From: Vibrio pacinii DSM 19139
Lineage (GTDB): Bacteria > Pseudomonadota > Gammaproteobacteria > Enterobacterales > Vibrionaceae
Assembly (NCBI RefSeq): GCF_000711795.1
Contig: NZ_JONH01000005.1
Location: 186,001-250,000 of the forward strand
DNA length: 64,000 bases
Direction: 5' to 3'
Positions within the stretch are counted from its first letter, which is position 1, and each line of letters starts with the position of its first letter. A program made the translations under genes and the position numbers. Shown here one piece after another: positions 47,868 to 57,147 of the stretch. The notes beneath the pieces were generated by a model. That model made no database searches and was not told where the DNA came from. It was given only the letters and a program-made list of their open reading frames with translations.

Positions 47868-49097
47868 ATGGAATTAACAACGACGGTAACAGAATTACGT
47901 TACGCACTAGACACTTTTTTCTTTCTCATTTCAGGTGCGTTAGTGATGTGGATGGCAGCCGGTTTCGCAATGTTAGAAGCAGGCTTAGTTCGCTCAAAGA
48001 ATACCACGGAGATCTTAACCAAAAACGTCTGCTTGTACGCCATTGCTTGTACTATGTACTTGGTTGTGGGTTACAACATCATGTATGTCGATAACGGCTC
48101 AGGCGGTTGGCTACCTTCTTTTGGTGCGCTGATTGGCACTCAAGGTGAAGGCGCCGATCACTCACTAGAATCAGACTTCTTCTTCCAGGTCGTGTTCGTT
48201 GCGACAGCGATGTCAGTCGTATCGGGTGCGGTTGCTGAGCGTATGAAGCTGTGGTCATTCCTGATTTTCTCTGTGGTACTGACTGGATTTATCTACCCAA
48301 TGGAAGGCTACTGGACTTGGGGTGGCGGTTTCCTATCGGAAGCAGGCTTTAGTGACTTCGCTGGTTCAGGTATTGTTCATATGGCTGGTGCTGCGGCGGC
48401 GTTAGCGGGGGTTATCTTACTTGGTGCTCGTAAAGGCAAATACGGTAAGAATGGCGAAATCTACCCGATTCCTGGTTCTAACATGCCACTGGCGACGTTA
48501 GGTACTTTCATCTTGTGGTTCGGTTGGTTTGGTTTTAACGGCGGTTCTCAGTTGATGGTTTCTGACTTCGAAAACGCAACGGCAGTCGGTCAAATCTTCC
48601 TTAACACTAATGCAGCGGCAGCCGCTGGTGCGATTGCAGCGTTGTTGGTGTGTAAGACCACCTGGGGCAAAGCTGATTTAACCATGATTTTGAACGGTGC
48701 CTTGGCTGGTCTGGTCGCGATTACCGCAGACCCACTATCACCATCACCACTTTATGCTGTCGCGATTGGCTGTGTGTCTGGTGCGCTAGTGGTGTTTAGT
48801 ATCATCGGTCTAGACAAGCTTAAGATTGACGATCCAGTCGGTGCTATCTCAGTACACGGTGTATGTGGCTTCTTTGGCCTGATGGTTGTGCCACTAAGTA
48901 ATGGTGATGCTAGCTTTGGTGCTCAGCTTCTCGGCGCAGCAGTTATCTTTGCTTGGGTATTCGGTGCAAGCCTAGTGGTTTGGGCGGTATTGAAAGCAAC
49001 CATGGGTATCCGTGTTACAGAAGACGAAGAGATGGAAGGTATGGATATGCACGACTGTGGTGTCGGCGCGTACCCTGAGTTTGTTACGGTTAAGTAA
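47868..49097 (+). CDS. amtB: Ammonium transporter AmtB
   Basis: 409-residue trimeric ammonium channel with about 11 membrane helices. The family segment GFAMLEAGLVRSKN (about 32-45), the twin-histidine region (GIVHMAGAAAA near 168 and SVHGVCGFFG near 327) and the C-terminal tail with EEMEGMDMHDCGVGAYPEF that contacts GlnK are present. Co-transcribed with glnK, followed by a terminator. Confidence 0.97.
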   Translation: MELTTTVTELRYALDTFFFLISGALVMWMAAGFAMLEAGLVRSKNTTEILTKNVCLYAIACTMYLVVGYNIMYVDNGSGGWLPSFGALIGTQGEGADHSLESDFFFQVVFVATAMSVVSGAVAERMKLWSFLIFSVVLTGFIYPMEGYWTWGGGFLSEAGFSDFAGSGIVHMAGAAAALAGVILLGARKGKYGKNGEIYPIPGSNMPLATLGTFILWFGWFGFNGGSQLMVSDFENATAVGQIFLNTNAAAAAGAIAALLVCKTTWGKADLTMILNGALAGLVAITADPLSPSPLYAVAIGCVSGALVVFSIIGLDKLKIDDPVGAISVHGVCGFFGLMVVPLSNGDASFGAQLLGAAVIFAWVFGASLVVWAVLKATMGIRVTEDEEMEGMDMHDCGVGAYPEFVTVK

Positions 49098-49142
49098 TTT
49101 ACTCTAAATGTGACCTAACATTTAGTTACAAAGAAAATTATC

Positions 49143-49172
49143 AAAAACCTGCTCAAATGAGCAGGTTTTTTT
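49143..49172 (+). terminator. Terminator of glnK-amtB
   Basis: AACCTGCTC/GAGCAGGTT stem with an AAAT loop, followed by TTTTT. Confidence 0.9.
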
Positions 49173-49219
49173 GTTTCACATCATTGTTTTCAAAATCCAG
49201 ATGAATATAATAACGCAAC

Positions 49220-49234
49220 TGATAGACATTATCA
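49220..49234 (+). promoter_or_regulatory. Putative Fur box upstream of fbpA
   Basis: TGATAGACATTATCA fits the 7-1-7 Fur consensus TGATAATnATTATCA at 12 of 14 defined positions. It lies 25 bases upstream of the fbpA ATG, where Fur with iron would block the promoter. Confidence 0.65.
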
Positions 49235-49258
49235 TTTCGATATTAAAGGATTGCACCA

Positions 49259-50275
49259 ATGAAAAATCTGCTAACTCTTTCTGCTTTAGTATGTGCGTCA
49301 ATTGCGCCTACCGCTGCCATCGCTGCAGAAGAAGTGAACGTATACTCTTACCGTCAGCCTTTCCTTGTTGAGCCAATGCTTAACGAATTTACCAAAGAGA
49401 CCGGCATTAAAGTAAACGTTAAGTTTGCCAAAACAGGTTTAGCTGAAAAGCTAGCTCAAGAGGGTGAATACAGTCCAGCAGATGTGCTTCTAACCGTTGA
49501 TATCATTCGTCTTGCTGAACTGACTGAAAAAGGTCTAGTTCAAGCCGTTGACAGTGAAGTGCTTGAGAAAAATATCCCAGCACAATACCAAGACACCAAC
49601 AATGAGTGGTTTGCACTGACTACGCGTACACGTAGCGTTTACTCTTCGCGTGACCGTGTTGGTCGTTTAGGTGCTGATTTTACTTACGCTGATCTCGCCA
49701 AACCAGAATTCAAAGGCAAAATCTGTACTCGTAGTGGTAAGCACCCATACAACGTCTCCTTGGTTTCATCGATGATTGCTCACAAAGGTGAAGCTGAAAC
49801 CAAGCAGTGGCTAGAAGGTGTTAAGGCTAATTTAGCCCGTAAGCCTCAAGGTAATGACCGCGGACAAGTGAAAGCGATCAAAGAAGGTCTATGTGACGTG
49901 TCTTTGGGTAATAGCTACTACCTAGGTAAGATGGTTAACGACGCTGAGCAAAAAGCGTGGGCTGACGCGGTATACATTAACTTCCCTAACCAAGAGACCA
50001 CGGGTACGCACGTTAACATCTCTGGTATGGCAATGGCGAAATACGCACCAAACAAAGACAATGCTGTTAAGTTGATGGAATTCCTATCAAACGATGCTGC
50101 GCAAAGCCTATACGCAGAAGTAAACTATGAATACCCAGTTAAAGAGGGTGTTAAGCGTTCTGAGTTGGTTGCGTCTTGGGGTGACTTTAAAGCTGATACT
50201 ATCTCTCTAGATCAAATCGCTGAACATCACGAAGCGGCCATCAAGCTGCTTGACGAAGTGAAGTTTGATCTGTAA
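49259..50275 (+). CDS. fbpA: Iron(III) ABC transporter, periplasmic binding protein FbpA
   Basis: 338-residue ferric-ion binding protein. Signal peptide of about 22 residues (MKNLLTLSALVCASIAPTAAIA), then VNVYSYRQPFLVEPMLNEFTKETGIKV, typical of the FbpA/FutA/AfuA group. The NSYYLGKM segment (near 218) holds the iron-ligand tyrosines. Fur box upstream; a hairpin separates it from fbpB, which would allow more binding protein than permease to be made. Confidence 0.95.
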   Translation: MKNLLTLSALVCASIAPTAAIAAEEVNVYSYRQPFLVEPMLNEFTKETGIKVNVKFAKTGLAEKLAQEGEYSPADVLLTVDIIRLAELTEKGLVQAVDSEVLEKNIPAQYQDTNNEWFALTTRTRSVYSSRDRVGRLGADFTYADLAKPEFKGKICTRSGKHPYNVSLVSSMIAHKGEAETKQWLEGVKANLARKPQGNDRGQVKAIKEGLCDVSLGNSYYLGKMVNDAEQKAWADAVYINFPNQETTGTHVNISGMAMAKYAPNKDNAVKLMEFLSNDAAQSLYAEVNYEYPVKEGVKRSELVASWGDFKADTISLDQIAEHHEAAIKLLDEVKFDL

Positions 50276-50299
50276 TCAAAACTCACAGCTTGAATTGAG

Positions 50300-50345
50300 A
50301 TAGCCTCAAGTCGCTCTTTTGCTAGGGTGACTTGAGGTTATTGAT
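50300..50345 (+). terminator. Intercistronic hairpin between fbpA and fbpB
   Basis: Perfect 9-bp stem CCTCAAGTC (50304-50312) with GACTTGAGG (50329-50337), then TTATTGATTTAT. It is probably a partial terminator or 3'-end stabiliser of fbpA mRNA. Confidence 0.65.
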
Positions 50346-50439
50346 TTATACAGGTATAAATACCCTTAATCTATTAAAGGGATATGAGATTTATTTGCAA
50401 ACGCATTTATGTTTCATACAGCCTCGTTGTATTTAGGCG

Positions 50440-52065
50440 ATGAAAGAAAAAAATTACTTATGGAAAACCAGTAGTGGAGCGTTAGCCCTGCTACTGGTTT
50501 TGCCGATCTTAGCCATATTCACTACCGCTGTTGGCGAAACAGATGAGTTGTTTGCTCATTTGCTGTCAACGGTTATGCCGACTTACGCCTTCAATACCGT
50601 GGTATTGGTGGCCGGAACCATGTTGTTATCAATGTTACTGGGGATTCCAGCAGCTTGGGTGATGGCGATGTGCCGTGTTCCGGGTGAGCGTGTATTGCAA
50701 TGGGCTTTGGTGCTGCCATTAGCGATGCCGGCGTACATTATTGGCTATATTTTTACTGACTGGTTTGATTTTGCTGGTCCGATCCAAATCTTATTACGAG
50801 ATTTAACTGGTTGGAGTGCGGGAGAGTATTGGTTTCCCGACATTCGCACTCTTACTGGCGCGATTATTGTGCTTTCGTTGGTACTTTACCCCTATGTCTA
50901 CTTGTTATGCCGCGCAGCATTCATGGAGCAAAATATCTCTTTGCTGCAATCCGCGAGGTTACTCAAGTGCTCGCCTTGGGATAGCTTTCGCCGCATCTCA
51001 TTACCATTAGTGCGTCCTTCGGTGGCGGTCGGGTTGTCTCTAGTTGCTATGGAAACTTTAGGCGATTTCGGAACCGTGAGTTATTTTGCCGTCAACACCT
51101 TAACTACGGCGGTTTACGACACTTGGCTCGGCTATTCGAGCTTAACTGCCGCGGCAAAAATTTCAGCCATTATGCTGGTGGTTGTAATCTTATTGCTCAG
51201 CAGTGAGCGTTATAGCCGCCGTAAGCAAAAGCTATTTCAAAACCAATTTAGTAGCCGTGAAGATTTTCGCTATGACCTCACTGGTTGGAAAAAGTGGTTG
51301 GCCCTCATTTGGTGTTGGGGCTTAGTCTGCGTCGCTTTCTTATTTCCTCTTGGTCAGTTACTGATCTACGCCTATAAATATTTCGCACAAAGCTGGACGG
51401 GTGAATTCCGAGCATATGCGTTAAACAGCCTCTATGTTTCGCTGGTCGCAGCAGTGATTGCCGTTTTGGTTGCCATCACTGTCAACTTTTGTCAGCGTTT
51501 ATCGCCAAGTCGTTATAGTTTAGCCATGATGCGTTTATCATCGATGGGCTATGCAGTGCCTGGTACCGTGTTGGCGATTGGTGTGATGGTTCCCGTGCTG
51601 TTTATGGATCATTTAGTCAACGACATCGCTAAAGCGATGCAGTGGAGCAGGCCGGGACTGATTTTCTCAGGTTCAATGTTTGCGCTGATTTTTGCTATGG
51701 TAGTGCGTTTTTCAGCGGTCGCGATTGGTAGTATCGAAAGTAGCTTGAGTAAAGTGTCCCCATCACTGGATATGGCGTCGCGCACCATGGGCTGTAATGG
51801 CAATCGCATGCTGTGGCGAGTTCATTTCCCCTTAGTGCGTCGTGGTGCCTTGATCGCTGGGTTATTGGTGTTTATTGAATCAATGAAAGAGCTCAATGCT
51901 GCCTTGCTTTTGCGTCCATTCAACTTTGAAACGCTCGCGACTTATGTCTACAACTTTGCCTCTGACGAGCATCTTGAACTGGCAGCCTTACCGGCGGTTC
52001 TGCTGGTGTTTGTCGGCTTAATTCCGCTAGTTATTGTTAACCGTTCACTGGAGCATTCCCACTAA
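50440..52065 (+). CDS. fbpB: Iron(III) ABC transporter, fused permease FbpB
   Basis: 541-residue permease with about 12 membrane segments in two homologous binding-protein-dependent transport domains (about 50-260 and 330-535). EAA-loop-like sequences are visible in each half (LLQSARLLKCSPWDSFRRISLP and MASRTMGCNGNRMLWRVHFPL). It provides the membrane channel for FbpA-delivered Fe3+. The TAA stop and the fbpC ATG overlap by one base, so translation is coupled. Confidence 0.95.
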   Translation: MKEKNYLWKTSSGALALLLVLPILAIFTTAVGETDELFAHLLSTVMPTYAFNTVVLVAGTMLLSMLLGIPAAWVMAMCRVPGERVLQWALVLPLAMPAYIIGYIFTDWFDFAGPIQILLRDLTGWSAGEYWFPDIRTLTGAIIVLSLVLYPYVYLLCRAAFMEQNISLLQSARLLKCSPWDSFRRISLPLVRPSVAVGLSLVAMETLGDFGTVSYFAVNTLTTAVYDTWLGYSSLTAAAKISAIMLVVVILLLSSERYSRRKQKLFQNQFSSREDFRYDLTGWKKWLALIWCWGLVCVAFLFPLGQLLIYAYKYFAQSWTGEFRAYALNSLYVSLVAAVIAVLVAITVNFCQRLSPSRYSLAMMRLSSMGYAVPGTVLAIGVMVPVLFMDHLVNDIAKAMQWSRPGLIFSGSMFALIFAMVVRFSAVAIGSIESSLSKVSPSLDMASRTMGCNGNRMLWRVHFPLVRRGALIAGLLVFIESMKELNAALLLRPFNFETLATYVYNFASDEHLELAALPAVLLVFVGLIPLVIVNRSLEHSH

Positions 52066-53096
52066 TGAGCTGTGCATTATCGATCAATAATTTGACCTGC
52101 AAGTACGATCAACAAACCACGGTGCTTGAGTCGCTCTCATTAGAAGTGGAGCAGGGCGAAATTGTCTGCCTGCTGGGTGCCAGTGGCTGTGGAAAAACCA
52201 CGCTGTTGAAAGCGATCGCGGGTCTGCTGCCATTAAGTTCTGGCACCATGAGTCTCAACTGCATGTTAATAGATGATGGGGATAACTGGTTACCACCAGA
52301 GCAGCGTAATATCGGCATGATTTTTCAAGATTATGCACTTTTTCCTCATTTGACTGTGGCGCAAAACGTTGCTTTTGGCTTGCGTGATATGAGCGCTGAG
52401 CAAAAGCTGCAAAAAGTGTCTGAAATGCTAGATTTGGTTCATTTGGCCGGTTTTGAACAGCGTTATCCGCATCAACTCTCAGGTGGTCAGCAGCAACGAG
52501 TCGCCATTGCGCGCTCTTTAGCCTACAAACCCGATCTATTGTTACTTGATGAACCGTTTTCCAATATAGACACTCAAGTTCGTCATGAATTGATTGGCGA
52601 GATCCGCAAGATTTTTAAAAACCAAGGCGTAACCGCGATCTTTGTCACCCATAGTCGTGAAGAGGCGTTCGCTTTTGCTGACAAAATGGCGGTGATGAAC
52701 CATGGAGTCATAGAGCAATATGGTTCGGCCAGTGAGCTCTACTATCGCCCTTCTAGTAAATTCGTCGCCGACTTTCTTGGTGGCGGTAGCTACCTTCCGG
52801 CGACCCGACTTTCGGCAGGTGAATACCAAACTGAGCTAGGCACGATAGAAGCCAAAGCTCAGCAAACCATCGAGATTGGCCGCCAATGTGAATTACTATT
52901 ACGTCCCCAACATGTACAGATTGCTGCCGCCGAAGAGAGCAGTGTTACGGTTTTAGAGCAGCATTTTATGGGCGATCATTGTCGTTACGTTATTGATGCG
53001 GGTGGCAAACGTCTATTGGCCAGTTCGCCAGAGCCTCTGACGATAGGACAACAAGTGTCGGTCAAAGTCGAAACCCAAGGCGTGCTGGCGTTTTAA
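52065..53096 (+). CDS. fbpC: Iron(III) ABC transporter, ATP-binding protein FbpC
   Basis: 343-residue ATPase. Walker A GASGCGKTT (about 38-46), signature LSGGQQQRVAIARSL (about 138), Walker B LLLLDEPFSNID (about 158) and the H-loop FVTHSREEA are complete. The C-terminal 110 residues form a TOBE-like regulatory domain, as in other FbpC proteins that bind iron there. Third gene of fbpABC, convergent with the hexosamine mutase gene. Confidence 0.95.
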   Translation: MSCALSINNLTCKYDQQTTVLESLSLEVEQGEIVCLLGASGCGKTTLLKAIAGLLPLSSGTMSLNCMLIDDGDNWLPPEQRNIGMIFQDYALFPHLTVAQNVAFGLRDMSAEQKLQKVSEMLDLVHLAGFEQRYPHQLSGGQQQRVAIARSLAYKPDLLLLDEPFSNIDTQVRHELIGEIRKIFKNQGVTAIFVTHSREEAFAFADKMAVMNHGVIEQYGSASELYYRPSSKFVADFLGGGSYLPATRLSAGEYQTELGTIEAKAQQTIEIGRQCELLLRPQHVQIAAAEESSVTVLEQHFMGDHCRYVIDAGGKRLLASSPEPLTIGQQVSVKVETQGVLAF

Positions 53097-53118
53097 GTTG
53101 AACGCTTTGGCCAAAGAA

Positions 53119-53148
53119 GAAAAAGCCCGGCAGTGATGCCGGGCAAGT
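53119..53148 (-). terminator. Terminator of the chitobiose cluster
   Basis: On the minus strand GCCCGGCA/TGCCGGGC with a four-base loop is followed by TTTTTCTTCTTT, 35 bases beyond the mutase stop. It would end the long minus-strand operon. Confidence 0.88.
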
Positions 53149-53182
53149 GTTCTCACCTATAGGGTAGGGTAAAAGAGCGCAG

Positions 53183-54595
53183 TTATAGTTGCAAAAACGC
53201 TTTCACTTGTTGAAGAACACATTCTGCTGTCTCTTTGTCGGCCATCTCTGCAAAAATGCGCAACAAAGGTTCAGTGCCTGAGAAACGAGCAATCACCCAT
53301 CCGCCATTTTTGAAGTAAACTTTAGCGCCATCTTCATAGCTGACTTTGTCTATTTCAAACTCAAATTCTGGCAACTGTTTCTCTACATAAATACGGTTGT
53401 AAAGCGCCTGTTTCTGAGCTGGTTTAAAGGTACAATCGCCTTCTGCAGTATAGGCATAGCCATATCTGGCATAGATCTCATCCAGCAGCTCAGAGAGCTT
53501 TTTGCCTGTCACTGAAATCATTTCGACCAATAAACTTGAAGCAAATACGCCATCTTTCCCTTTGATATGACCACGAATGGTTAAACCGCCAGAGCTCTCA
53601 CCGCCGATTAATGAATCGTCTGCTTCCATTTGTGAGCTGATGTGTTTAAAGCCAACCGGAACCTCGAAGCACTTTTCGCCATGATCGGCCGCGACTTTAT
53701 CGAGTAGATGTGTGGTCGCGATATTACGTACGACGGAGCCTTTCCAACCCTTGTATTCGAGTAGATAGTAGTAGAGCAAGATCAAAACTTCATTTGGGTG
53801 AATGAAATTACCCTTTTCATCGATGATGCCTAAGCGGTCAGCATCGCCGTCAGTACCAATACCGATGTCGTAACCTTCTGCTGCAACTAAGTGCTTGAGA
53901 CGATAAAGCGTCGCGGCATTGGGTGAGGGCATCAAACCGCCAAAGTCGGGGTTTTTGCCATCATTAATCACATCGACATCACAGCGGCCATTGATCAGTA
54001 CGGTTTGCAGCGCATTTTTGGCCACGCCAAACATCGGATCGATTAATACGCGAAGGTTGGCTTTTTTGATCGCTTCAATATCAATAAAGTCGATGATGGA
54101 GTCGACAAACTCGTTCATAGGGTTGATCACTTCGATCAACTTATCTTCAATAGCTTGCTCAAAGTCGACAGATTTAACTTGGTCTTGAGTTAGCGCTGCG
54201 ATTTGAGTTTCAATTTTCTCTGTGATGACTTCATCGGCATCGCGTCCACCTTCAATGAACACTTTAACGCCGTTATAATCTGCAGGGTTATGTGAAGCGG
54301 TAATACAAGCCGAGTAAGCGCAGCCCATCTCTTTTGCTTTAAACATAACGATCGGTGTTGGGACAAATTTATCGATAAAGCTGACAGTAACGCCATTCGC
54401 CGCAAGAACTTCAGCAAACCAACGTCCTGCTTTGTCGGAAAGAAAACGACGGTCATAACCGATAACAAAGCCTTTATCCGCAACTTGTTCGTTGTTGATG
54501 ATGTTCGCTAAGGATTGCGCCACTAAACGAACATTGTCTTTGGTGAACTCTTCACCAATAAATGCACGCCAGCCGCCTGTTCCAAATTTAATCAT
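53183..54595 (-). CDS. Phosphohexosamine mutase (alpha-D-phosphohexomutase family)
   Basis: 470-residue mutase of the phosphoglucomutase/phosphomannomutase superfamily. The catalytic serine loop ITASHNPADYNG is near 98-109, the metal loop GTDGDADRLG near 240-249, the sugar loop GGESSGGLT near 328, and the phosphate loop RFSGTEPLLRIF near 435. In the cluster it most likely converts GlcNAc-1-phosphate released by the phosphorylase to GlcNAc-6-phosphate; this is inferred from position. The ATG at 54595 is used because AAAGGATG precedes it; an ATG three codons upstream overlaps that site. Confidence 0.9.
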   Translation of the reverse strand: MIKFGTGGWRAFIGEEFTKDNVRLVAQSLANIINNEQVADKGFVIGYDRRFLSDKAGRWFAEVLAANGVTVSFIDKFVPTPIVMFKAKEMGCAYSACITASHNPADYNGVKVFIEGGRDADEVITEKIETQIAALTQDQVKSVDFEQAIEDKLIEVINPMNEFVDSIIDFIDIEAIKKANLRVLIDPMFGVAKNALQTVLINGRCDVDVINDGKNPDFGGLMPSPNAATLYRLKHLVAAEGYDIGIGTDGDADRLGIIDEKGNFIHPNEVLILLYYYLLEYKGWKGSVVRNIATTHLLDKVAADHGEKCFEVPVGFKHISSQMEADDSLIGGESSGGLTIRGHIKGKDGVFASSLLVEMISVTGKKLSELLDEIYARYGYAYTAEGDCTFKPAQKQALYNRIYVEKQLPEFEFEIDKVSYEDGAKVYFKNGGWVIARFSGTEPLLRIFAEMADKETAECVLQQVKAFLQL

Positions 54596-54612
54596 ATTGA
54601 TCATCCTTTAAT

Positions 54613-54647
54613 CCAAGTTGCGAGCCTCTAGCGAGGCTCGCGCTTGG
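54613..54647 (-). promoter_or_regulatory. Intercistronic palindrome between chitobiose phosphorylase and mutase
   Basis: CCAAG-n-GCGAGCCTC and GAGGCTCGC-n-CTTGG form a near-perfect 15-bp stem with a TAGC loop. No T-run follows on the minus strand, so it is more likely a processing or stabilising stem than a terminator. Confidence 0.6.
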
Positions 54648-54651
54648 TCAA

Positions 54652-57057
54652 TTAACCTAGAACAACGATAACTTCGTTGACGCTGCCTTCAGCTTGAACT
54701 GGAACTGCGCCGCTGATGGACTCGCCATTTACAGTGATTGATTTAACGCCCTTGCTAACGGAGCTTGGGTTCTCGACTTTGATGTTGTAGGTCGCACCTA
54801 GCCATTGGCGTGATACTTCAAAACCTGGCCAGCTGGTCGGAATACATGGGTCAATCGTTAAGCCATCAAAACCAGTACGCACACCCAAAATGAAGTTTGT
54901 AACAGCAAAGTAAGCCCAACCAGAGGTACCCGTTAACCATGGGTGGTTTGCACGACCATGATCTTGGTGATCGCGGCCCATAATGAACTGTACGTATGAG
55001 TAAGGTTCAGCAATACGCTTGTCGATGATGTCATTCTGATTGTATGGGTTAAGGGCATCGTAAAACTTCATGGCGCGGTCACCGCGGCCCAATTTAGCTT
55101 CTGCAACCCAAGCCCAAGGGTTAGGGTGTGAGAAGATAGCACCGTTCTCTTTGACGCCTTGGTAAACGCGCGTGACGAAGCCGATATCATCGTTTGGTGT
55201 CGCGAAAGAAGGCGCATTGAGATGCAGACCATATTCAGAGAACAAGTTTTCATCTACTGCGTCCATCGCTTGTTCACCGCGCTGTTGAGAGACTGCGCCA
55301 GAGAGTACCGCGAGCGTATTTGACTCAAGATGAACACGGCCTTCTTCTTGCTGCGCAGTACCAATCTTGTCGCCATTTTTAGTCAGACCACGAATGTACC
55401 AACCGCCTTCGTCGTCCCACAGGTGCGTTTCACACGCTTCGCGCACGTTGGCTGCCATTTGTGTGTATTTCTCAACATCGGCATCGCGACCTAGGTACTT
55501 AGCTAAATCGATAAACTCTTGTAGTGCCCAGAAATGTAGGAAGGAAACCATCGATGATTCGCCACCACCTAGGTTCAAACAGTCGTTCCAGTCGGCGCGA
55601 AGGCCTTTACATATGCCCGTTTGACCCACGTATTCAGCCGAGAAATCAAGCGCAGCTTTCATGTGATCATAAACGCTAGCGTCACCGCCATCAGCGTATG
55701 GGATCATCTCATCAAAGAAGCTGTGCTCACCAGTTTCCATCACGTACTTACAAATGGTCGGCACCAACCATAAATGGTCGTCTGAACAAGTATCTTCAAT
55801 GCCGTGGATCTTGTCTTCGTCTGAAGGAGTCGGTACCACAGTCGGAGACTTTGACGGTTTGACATCGGCTTTTTCTGGATCGAACCAGTCGGGATCAAAC
55901 AGGTGTAAACCGTAGCCAGCTTTGACCTGACCTCGCAGTAAATCGACTAAGCGTTTGCGTGTCATTGCCGCATTAGAATGTGGTACAGAGATAGCGTCTT
56001 GCGCGGTATCGCGGTATCCCAGACCAGTACGGCCACCCACTTCGATAAAGGAAGCAAATCGAGACCAAACCACACAGGTTTCTGCTTGGTAAAGGGTCCA
56101 CGTATTGATCATGGTGTCGAGGCCTTCATTCGGCGACTTAACTTGGAACTTGGCGCAGCGCTCATCCCAATGAGCTTTAATACCTGCAAACGCTGCATCG
56201 ACGTTGGCCAAATCTTGGTATTTGGTGCGCAGACGTTCACCATTGCCTTTACCAATACCAAGAATGTAGGCAAAACGCACCTCTTCTCCTGGTTGGATAG
56301 TGAACTGTTTGTGCAGTGAACCACAATGGTTGTAACAAGTTTGCGCACTGTTGAAGCACTGGCCTTGTTCAACGGCGATAGGGTTAGCTTCATCGCGGTA
56401 GAGACCGAGGAAACTATCGCGCTGACCGTCATATGAATCTGGGTCAAATGTTGATGCTAGGTAGTAGAAACCTTCGAAATCATTGGTGTTGTAATACAAG
56501 TCGTATTCAATCACCCCTTGGCGGTATGAAGTCCCCGCAGAGTAGAGCGACATCTGGTGATTTTGATTGTCTGACTGAATATGACTAAATGAGAATTCAA
56601 CGAAGGAGAAAGCGCTAATCGTACGCGGTTTATCTGATGTGTTTTTGATCACCACATCCCAAATTTCTGCGTCTTCACCTTTAGGGACAAACAGGGTCTT
56701 GGTCGCTTCAATGCCGTTGTAGTCACACTTAAATTTAGAGTAAGACAAGCCATGACGGACTTCGTAGCTGGCTTCATCGAGACTTTTTGCCACCGGCTGC
56801 CATGAAATAGACCAGTAATCACCACTTTGGTCATCACGCAGGTAAACGTAATGGCCTGGGCGGTCAAACGTCGCATTAGGGCGAAATTTGGTGACTCGGT
56901 TATATTCTGGTGAATTATAGAAAGAATAACCGCCAGCATTGTGTGAGATAACCGTGCAAAACTTCTCGGTACCCAAGTAGTTGGTCCATGGCGCAGGGAC
57001 ATCAGGACGTGTGATGACGTATTCACGATTGTCGTTATCGAAATAGCCGTATTTCAT
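54652..57057 (-). CDS. chbP: N,N'-diacetylchitobiose phosphorylase (GH94)
   Basis: Phosphorolyses (GlcNAc)2 to GlcNAc-1-phosphate and GlcNAc, saving one ATP. 801 residues, equal to the characterised V. proteolyticus enzyme. It starts MKYGYFDNDNREYVITRP and has an N-terminal beta-sandwich (1-270), helical linker and (alpha/alpha)6 barrel. The catalytic acid Asp492 lies in ADWNDCLNLGG, matching the reported position in V. proteolyticus. AAGGAAATTAAC precedes the ATG. Cytoplasmic; lies between the hexosaminidase and the mutase. Confidence 0.96.
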   Translation of the reverse strand: MKYGYFDNDNREYVITRPDVPAPWTNYLGTEKFCTVISHNAGGYSFYNSPEYNRVTKFRPNATFDRPGHYVYLRDDQSGDYWSISWQPVAKSLDEASYEVRHGLSYSKFKCDYNGIEATKTLFVPKGEDAEIWDVVIKNTSDKPRTISAFSFVEFSFSHIQSDNQNHQMSLYSAGTSYRQGVIEYDLYYNTNDFEGFYYLASTFDPDSYDGQRDSFLGLYRDEANPIAVEQGQCFNSAQTCYNHCGSLHKQFTIQPGEEVRFAYILGIGKGNGERLRTKYQDLANVDAAFAGIKAHWDERCAKFQVKSPNEGLDTMINTWTLYQAETCVVWSRFASFIEVGGRTGLGYRDTAQDAISVPHSNAAMTRKRLVDLLRGQVKAGYGLHLFDPDWFDPEKADVKPSKSPTVVPTPSDEDKIHGIEDTCSDDHLWLVPTICKYVMETGEHSFFDEMIPYADGGDASVYDHMKAALDFSAEYVGQTGICKGLRADWNDCLNLGGGESSMVSFLHFWALQEFIDLAKYLGRDADVEKYTQMAANVREACETHLWDDEGGWYIRGLTKNGDKIGTAQQEEGRVHLESNTLAVLSGAVSQQRGEQAMDAVDENLFSEYGLHLNAPSFATPNDDIGFVTRVYQGVKENGAIFSHPNPWAWVAEAKLGRGDRAMKFYDALNPYNQNDIIDKRIAEPYSYVQFIMGRDHQDHGRANHPWLTGTSGWAYFAVTNFILGVRTGFDGLTIDPCIPTSWPGFEVSRQWLGATYNIKVENPSSVSKGVKSITVNGESISGAVPVQAEGSVNEVIVVLG

Positions 57058-57147
57058 GTTAATTTCCTTTTTACCAAGCTACCACTTTGGTAGCCAAAAC
57101 GTTTAAAGCTAGTGAAAACGGCGAATGATGGTCATTCGCGGTGATGG

